64,000 nucleotides of DNA. It comes from Annona cherimola. Taxonomy: Eukaryota > Streptophyta > Magnoliopsida > Magnoliales > Annonaceae. The translations under genes and the position numbers were made by a program. The stretch lies in assembly GCA_030490835.1 (NCBI GenBank), contig CM059972.1:49827452-49891451 (forward strand), written 5' to 3'. The first letter of the stretch is position 1, and every line of letters starts with the position of its first letter. This document shows, in pieces, positions 57,341 through 64,000 of the stretch. The notes under the pieces were generated by a model. The model searched no databases. It saw only the letters and a program-made list of their open reading frames with translations, and was not told the DNA's origin.

Positions 57341-60300
57341 TGTGATACCCAGACCCAAGTAAGGCTTATGTATATGCAATTGGCATATAAATATGCATCA
57401 TCTATGAGTTAGTTGAATTATGAATGATTTCCATTGCAATATTGACGATTTAATTGCAATTAGGACGAATGATTATGAATGATGAATATAAGCCGATATG
57501 GGTCAATGTGATTAAAGAAGCTTAATGAGAATTAAGGAATGTTTATATATTGAAGATAATTAACTCATATATTATGGCTTAATTTATGGAGATTAAGTTG
57601 ATAATTATGGGTTTAAGGTGGCAAATGCTAGAAAATGCATAACTCGACGCCGGAAAGGCGGATCAAGATGAAAATTGAAAGGTAAGCACATAATTTAGTG
57701 CTTAACCTTATGAAAATGATGAATTATGAAATTATGATGAAATTAAAGTGAAAATCGATCATCACCATCAAAATCTAAAGATGGTTTCAAATGAGCATAA
57801 ATTGAGCTAGAAAAGTCGGATTGAGATGAAATTTGAAATGAACGGTTAAAATAATGAGATCTATGCAATGAGAGGCATGAATTAAGATAATGATGATAAA
57901 ATCAAGTGATTAATGACATGATTTAGTGGCTAATGGATTAGCTCAAAGGAACATGAAAGAGGTGGCATTAAATGAACGTCCAAATGGGTTGTTTACATGG
58001 AATTTTTTATTTTTAAAAATTACAAAATATGTAATTAAGTGAGCTACATGAAAAGGGTGGTTAATGGCATTAATTTGGGATGAATTGTATGGCACAAAAT
58101 GCCAAAACACCAAGGCATATGGACATGGACAGCAACATGAGCAAGAATGATGTGCACGTTCAAAGCAGCTTTTGGAAATTTTAATAAATTTTTTTAATAG
58201 CTAAATTGACCGCTAATTAATCTATTTACCTAGGGTGATTAAACACCTATTAATTAAAGTGAAAATTAAGTGGAAAAATCGTTCAAAAGCTTCTGCAAGT
58301 GGACCCCACCCAAGTGGACAGCTACATGAAGGAAGAGAGGTGCACATTCAAAGGCTGCTGTATTTGATTTTTTTGATTTTTTTAAAATAAGCTAAATGGT
58401 CCCCTAATTAGACTAATACCTAGGGTAGTTAATTAGCCATAAATTAAAGTAAAAAATTCGAGGAAAAAAATGGAAAACAGAAGCTGAAATGGACATTGCA
58501 TCTTGTGGACAGATTTTGTCCATTAATGACATGGATTTTGATGGATTTTTCAAAAATAATTATCTAATTTATTTGGATGATATTTTGCCATGTCAGAAAT
58601 AGGGGATAAGCATGTATTAATCATGCTTTAAGTAAAGTAAAAAGTGGGGCCCACAAGCTGGAAAATCCAGCTTTTGCCCCAAGTACACGTCCATTTGATG
58701 AAGGGTCGAGGAGAGAGAAAATGCTAAGGAGCAAACCCATTTTCCAGCAGCCCTTCACGTCCCCATTTTTCAGCAGCTTGAGGGGGAGAAAAATAGGAGG
58801 AAAAAGAGAAGGAAAAATGGGAAGAAAGAAGAGGAACCAAGCTAGGAAAAATGGAGTCCAAGATGATTCAATTTTAAGTAAGTATACCCTTGATTTTGAG
58901 TTGAAAATCATAACTGAAATTTTCTTAAATCCAATGTGATGTTGCTGTTTTGATGTTTAATCATGATTATATGATTATTCATGATTATATGAATTATATA
59001 AGTTGATTTATAAAGTTTAATTTGGGGATTAATCAACCCATATTATCTAATGTACACTTATGTGTAGGAAATCTGGACCTGGAAAGGAAAATAGGAAAGA
59101 AATATTTAATGAATGAATTTTATCATGAAAATTTGTGGAAAGACTAATTATATTATTATTAAGGAAATCAACCATTTTCAGCTCAAAATGGTAAGTCCGT
59201 TGGAAATTACAAATCCGAGAAAATCAACCTGAATAGGGTTGAACGGGTGTCAGGATCAGCGGCACCAAATGATTTTTAATACTTTTTATACAAGAAATTT
59301 TGGGCTGAAAATTTTACAGGATATATAATACATATTAAGTATCATACAAAAAAAATACAAATTAGGTTTTGATATGTGTAAATATACCCCATAATTCACG
59401 TGATTAGGGCTGACCCTAAACTCACAACACTGTCCAGCACAGTGAAAATGCCAAATAAATATATAATGTTAATATTTCTTGATAAAATATTTATGAAGGT
59501 TAACTCATGTATTTATTGATGTATGATAGAAATTTCAGAATTAAATACCTTGATTTGATTGTAAATCAAGATTTAGAGAAATCAGTGTGCCTGAATTCAG
59601 CATTATGTACAGCCTAAATCAAGATAAATGTTAAATTCCAGATTTTTGAGATAGAATTTAAATTAAAATGGGATATAAATAAGTATCATAAGTGATTATA
59701 AGGATTTAACTTATTAGAGATGGGTTTTAGAAAGGATGGAACTTAGGGTTACGTATAAGACCCGATTTCCATGTTTTGATGATGAAAATGATAAATGGAT
59801 TATGTGAAGTGTTAAAATGCGAAAATGCATGAATATATGATGGAAAACGTGGATTAGGTTACTTTTTTGATAAATAATGATAATCTCAAAATTTGAGATT
59901 ATTATATGATGCCTATGTTATTAATTAAGTGCTTAAAATGAGCACCGATGTGTGAAGAACGAAAAATATGTTAAAAATGATAAATGGAGGTAACGAACCT
60001 CCAAATAATGATTTAATGAAATATTATTATATTTATGTATTTACGAAGGTTGGAAAACCTAAGGGATTTATGTATTTGAAGTTGATATGAATAAATGAAA
60101 TATTATTTTCATTTATCTAGGCAAAGGCAAGGAAAAGAATGGAAGAAAAGGATTATGACTATCTCAGGTAAGCAAGCGAACTTTTCAAATCATTTATTTC
60201 TTCTTATGTGCTGAAATGATTTATGATGTTATGTTGATATTTTTATAATTATGTTTTAAACGAACGAGCAAGCACAAATTTTAGAAATTGATGGCTTTAA

Positions 60301-61271
60301 TGAAAAGCCACATGTTTTGAAAAAGGATGGCTTAAGGAAAAGCCTCAAGGTTTGCTTCATGGGAAGCAAACAACATTTTTTTTTAAAGATAAATGTTTAT
60401 TACAAGTCTTGCCATGGATTGACAATGCTTTATGTTAATGGAATTGAGAAATTTGCTTATGAGTAAGCAAGTTCTCCATGGTGTTAATTTTAACGGATTT
60501 TATATTTTATGCCGATGATTTTAAGGATTTGCTTTCAAGTAAGAAAATTCTTTATGATGTAGTTTTCAAAAGGACTTTATAAGAAAAAGGAAATTTTGCC
60601 CTTTTTCATAAAGAAATATTATTAGATAAGTTTTGAGTTTTCTTATGATGTTTATGATAAATGATGAAGCTTATAAAAGAAAAAGGTTAATTTTCTATGT
60701 CAGGATATTTAATTATAAATGATAATTGGAACATAGCCGTGTGTTTTGAAATGATATTCAAAAAGTTTTGATTTCCTTTAGATAAGGAATTCTATGCTGA
60801 AAATATTTTGAAAAATATTTATACGGATGTGTTGAAGGGAATTTAAGGATGACCAACCTCCTATGTTGATTTCATAAAATGGTTTAATTTCTGGCTACTA
60901 AATGGCATGCAAAAGACTCTGCAATTCCCCTTTTATGTAAAAATAGTGTAATAGATATGTGGACAATAATCTAATTTTTAGGTTGTAGAGAAGGGGATGG
61001 TATAATTGCATAAATTTTGTAAGCAAAAGGCCCTGAAATGGAAACCAAGAAAATATTAAAGAAACATATGGTTTATTTTTGGAAATCCAAAAGTTTTGAA
61101 TTTCTTTTATTATAAGGGTTTTTAAGATGTATTTTTTCTCAAACATTTCAAATGTTTATCAAAATGTTTTACTTAAAATATTTCTAAAAGAATTTTAGGA
61201 AGGTCTTCCTAAAATTAGATTTCAAATGACAACTTGTTTAAAGTGGGTGTGCTTGCTTTACAAGTTGACAC

Positions 61272-61432
61272 AGACTGCGGTCTGTGATGTGTTTTTGAAA
61301 ACAATTTTAAAGATATAGACTTCGGTCTAATATTTTTGTAATTAGGGATGCAGGCTGCGGTCTGTGATCCCGGTTTAAAAGGACATGAGCTGCGGTCTGT
61401 GGTTCTTTAAACCAAACGGATTGCAGTCCGTC
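61272..61432 (+). repeat. CTGCGGTCTGTGAT array in LTR E
   Basis: ACTGCGGTCTGTGATGTG, a degraded ACTTCGGTCTAAT, GCTGCGGTCTGTGATCCC, GCTGCGGTCTGTGGTTC and ATTGCAGTCCGTCAGG, collinear with the array of LTR D. Confidence 0.75.
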
Positions 61433-61936
61433 AGGATAATGTATAGTGCACCAGTACAAGGAATAGGTCGGTTGTAGAGTACGGTTGGGATGACCGGGGC
61501 CCACTCTACATAAGGCCAAGTCGCTAAGGGATGGCAGGAGTGCCAGCGGCGCCCTCCCTGAGATGGGAACAGGATAAAGGAACAGCCGCCTGGCTAGCGT
61601 GCTTTTAAGGATTCTCTTCCAAAAGGTAGCATGATCACTAGCTAAGTGTCACTACTGGATGGAGAGAAATGCATTTGCTTATGTTTTGCTTTTGAAAAGC
61701 CCAAAGATTGGGACATGAAAATATGTTTTTATGAAAGTTATCCTAAAGGGATTTTTATGAAATGATTACCCTAAAAATAGGGTGTTTTACACAAAAGTGT
61801 AAATAACAGGAATGAAAGGAAATGCCTTTATGCAAATGCATTTATGAAAATGATTTATGTATTCTATTTGCCTTGTTTGTTATAAACAAGCCCCAAGACA
61901 GGAATTATGAAAAGAATTTATGTCAAACTTGTTTTT

Positions 61937-62482
61937 GGACATAAGAATGTCCATTATTAAAGAGCCTAAACGAAAAGTGTTTATGGACATGAGAATGTTC
62001 AATGCCGAAGTGTTTTAATGAAAGGTGTTTTAGGATATATGAATGTCCATTGCCAAAGGAAGCTATGTGAAAAATGTTTTGAGACATTAAATGTCTCTTG
62101 GCTAAAGGATTTTATGATGAAAAATATTTTTGGACATAAAAATGTCCTTTGCCGAGAAAGGCTTATGTAAATAATGTTTTAGGACATGAGAATGTCCTAC
62201 TTTGCCAAAGGATTTATGAGAAAAAATTTTTGGACGTAAAACGTCGACTGGAAAAAGATGGTTTTATGTAAAGGTCTTTGAACATTAGAAATGTTCATTT
62301 ATGATCAAAGGAAAATTAATTAAGGAGGGTAAAACGTATATGTTTTGCCTTAACAAGCCTAGACGTGGCTTGTAAATGATTTTAAGAATAAATATTTTAT
62401 GATAATGTTCAAGGACATAGAATTGTCCTCATGAACAAATGATTTCATGATAATGTTTTAGGACATATAAATGTCCTTAAGA
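61937..62482 (+). repeat. array of GGACAT...ATGTCC mini-hairpins in LTR E
   Basis: About ten units collinear with LTR D (GGACATAAGAATGTCC, GGACATGAGAATGTTC, GGACATGAGAATGTCC and others). One unit reads GGACGTAAAACGTCGAC, where both stem halves carry G or C changes that keep the pairing. Confidence 0.85.
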
Positions 62483-63054
62483 AAAAGGTGTTCAAGATGT
62501 TTAATGAAATGATTTTCAAGGAAGTCTTGCCCTAAAAGATAAAATGCTTGCTTAGTGAGTTGTCACTCATGATTTATTTTCTCAAACCTTAGACAGGTAG
62601 CGGAAAATTCAAGAGGCTACAAATCTAAGTCATGATGAAAGGTACGTGATTGTAGCCATGCGGGCTATAAGAAATGAGATAGCATGAATTAAAGCTCTAA
62701 GGTATGTTGATGTGTATGTGGACTTGTTTAGAAATTTAAGTCCTATGTAATTCAATGAATGAATGTATATATATATGATGTGTACAATGATTGAATGTAT
62801 GTAAGTATGGAATGTAAATGTCGTTATAGAAAAGCATGATGAGATGCTATGAAATAGAATATGAAATTTTATTACAAGTGTAATACCGCTTGTATGATGA
62901 ATGATGTTGACTGTAAAGAAATGATTGATGAATAAATCAAAAAAAATTTGGACGAGTTTCGATTAAGAAACCGCCGTGTGATCAGGGCAACAATCCTGAT
63001 TTACATTTACCAATCAATAAGTTCTGAGGTAAGGAAGTGACGTCTCAGTTTGGG

Positions 63055-63235
63055 GCACCACAGAGCTTGGTATCAGAGCAAGGATTGGTAAACAGGCGTA
63101 AGAAGGAGAAAATAAAGGATGATAAAAGGATAGGTCTGATGCCACAGAAGTTGGTATCAGAATATGGATTGGTAAATAGGCGTGGAAAGAAAAGACTTGA
63201 TATCACAAAGATGATATCTTAGCAAGGATTGATAG
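63055..63235 (+). repeat. three tandem copies of the LTR end plus primer site
   Basis: Unit 1: CACCACA, spacer, TGGTATCAGAGCAAGGATTG, GTAAACAGGCG. Unit 2: TGCCACAGAAGTTGGTATCA (63140 on), then GGATTGGTAAATAGGCG. Unit 3: ATCACAAAGATGATATCTTA (63201 on), then AGCAAGGATTGATAGATAGG. The spacing is 84 and then 60 bases. Only the first keeps a full primer site. Confidence 0.75.
63068..63079 (+). other. primer binding site, initiator tRNA-Met
   Basis: TGGTATCAGAGC, five bases after LTR E. Together with the LTR ends it is typical of several Ty3/gypsy chromovirus groups. It is not a tRNA gene. Confidence 0.8.
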
Positions 63236-63339
63236 ATAGGCATAGGGGAAAAATGGAAAATGATGAAAGAGATAGATTGAGATTATAAGACATATACGAT
63301 ATGTATTGTCTTATATTGTGCGTCATTATGACACAAGAA

Positions 63340-63480
63340 TATGGTTACTTAAGGAAATAAAGCTGGTTTGCTATATTTCATGGTGTAGATAGTATATGAT
63401 AAAAAATATGATACGCAATGATATGGCTAATTAAGAAAATGTAGCTAATTTGCTATATTTCATAGTATAGATGGTAGAAG
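63340..63480 (+). repeat. tandem pair in the internal leader of element E
   Basis: Two units of about 70 bases with ATATGGTTACTTAAGGAAAT and ATATGGCTAATTAAGAAAAT at the start and GCTATATTTCAT, GGTGTAGAT or AGTATAGAT at the end. Confidence 0.65.
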
Positions 63481-64000
63481 AAGAAAAAAGAGAGACATGA
63501 GGTCAGATGAAATGAAAAAGGAAATAGGAGAATCTAAGAAAAGACAAAAGATAGAAGGGAATAAGAACAGCTGATGGGTTAAATAATAGAACCCTACATA
63601 GAGACCACCCTTACCTAAGGTAAACTATACCTCACTTAAGATAGCACAAGACTGTGCTATATAATGAATATGTTTATGGTGAAACGCCATGGCGGTCATA
63701 TGATAGGCACTAAGGCACTAGCCTTCTAAGTAATTGTTGGTTTAGAATTTATGGTTATAATAAAATGACAGATTATATAGGTATAATCTGTATGTGTAAG
63801 AAAAAGCAACCTTACACTATGAAAAGCAAAGATAGAAATGAGAAAGGTAGGAAAAAGGGAGTTTCCTTTTAACTCCTAATGTATGATGTTTGATGTTATA
63901 AAAATATGAATGCATTTGATTTTATTCAAATGCTAGGTCTATATGAAAAATGAAAGATCATTGATCTTTCTAGAAGATATAATTGACTATGCATGATGAT
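63481..64000 (+). other. internal leader of element E, no gene yet
   Basis: Purine-rich untranslated DNA with no open frame of note. A gag start is expected beyond the window. Confidence 0.5.

Larger units (their letters stand above)
60168..62592 (+). other. intron-like module of LTR E
   Basis: Donor CAG|GTAAGCAAG at 60168. The 3' side has TCACTCATGATTTATTTTCT then CAAACCTTAG (AG at 62591-62592), followed by ACAGGTAGCGG. It has the same internal arrays and core as D. Confidence 0.5.
57341..63062 (+). repeat. 5' LTR 'E' of a giant-LTR gypsy element
   Basis: It begins TGTGATACCCAGACCC and ends TTTGGGGCACCACA, collinear with LTR D over almost all its 5.72 kb apart from a D-lacking block near 59000-59800. 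Unlike D it is followed by a primer site and more sequence, so it is the 5' LTR of an element that continues past the window. The 5-base left flank ATGCT (57336-57340) should reappear at the far end. Element type: Ty3/gypsy of Del/Tekay type, inferred from the primer and LTR ends only. Confidence 0.85.

Noticed and set aside
63068..63079. tRNA-Met-like sequence
   Set aside because: Only the 3' complement used as a primer site is present; no cloverleaf. Not a tRNA gene.

Overview
This window is plant nuclear DNA from a repeat-rich angiosperm. The one conventional gene I can support is the 3' part of ALG10, the ER alpha-1,2-glucosyltransferase of N-glycan precursor assembly. It has five exons with clean GT-AG borders and consistent phases (2746-7337, + strand). 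Everything else that I recognise is transposable element: Ty3/gypsy and Ty1/copia retrotransposons with plant-type primer sites, Tourist-like MITEs, fold-back elements and an RTE-type LINE tail. The sequence does not fix the species. No prokaryotic feature, tRNA gene, rRNA gene or CRISPR array was seen.

Layout. 1-2600: decayed 3' half of a Ty3/gypsy chromovirus (RNase H, integrase, chromodomain, probable LTR). 2746-7337: ALG10 exons, with a diverged tandem duplication in one intron and several MITEs in another. 7338-9374: intergenic, one MITE, one doubtful ORF. 9375-12475: solo LTR 'A'. 12496-13165: nested inverted-repeat element. 13150-14640: minus-strand gypsy RT remnant. 14641-21240: mostly AT-rich DNA with a LINE/RTE 3' end and a large fold-back element. 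21240-31959: an Athila-like gypsy element (LTR, gag, protease, extra ORF) split by solo LTR 'C' (23730-27766). 31960-45929: a large Ty1/copia element of SIRE type (two LTRs of about 1.6 kb, gag, pol, extra 3' ORF) with perfect target-site duplication ATTAC, itself split by solo LTR 'B' (38311-41556). 45930-50401 and 56271-57340: Athila-like sequence (3' internal tail, an LTR, a tRNA-Asp-type primer site, start of gag), split by solo LTRs 'F' (46406-48895, minus) and 'D' (50402-56270). 57341-64000: 5' LTR 'E' (5.7 kb), its initiator-Met primer site and the start of an internal region that leaves the window.

The six LTRs A-F are one superfamily. All end in a related TG...CA tail, and five are solo LTRs with readable 5-bp target duplications. 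Their length ranges from 2.5 to 5.9 kb. Inside each is an intron-like module: a strong splice-donor consensus (GAG, AAG or CAG, then GTAAG), a CTCAY-like branch site, and a pyrimidine tract with AG. The length between them varies from about 0.5 to 2.4 kb. A GC-rich core is conserved in all six, and in D and E the extra length is made of arrays of tiny hairpins. I know of no description of this module, and it is the most interesting signal here. A second theme is that the copia element and the Athila-like element, from different superfamilies, both seem to carry an extra 3' ORF of the same 'putative plant transposon protein' type.

Relative order from nesting: the Athila-like elements are oldest. 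C, F, D, E and the copia element entered them later, and B entered the copia element last of that chain. All calls come from reading the sequence; no alignment or database search was run.
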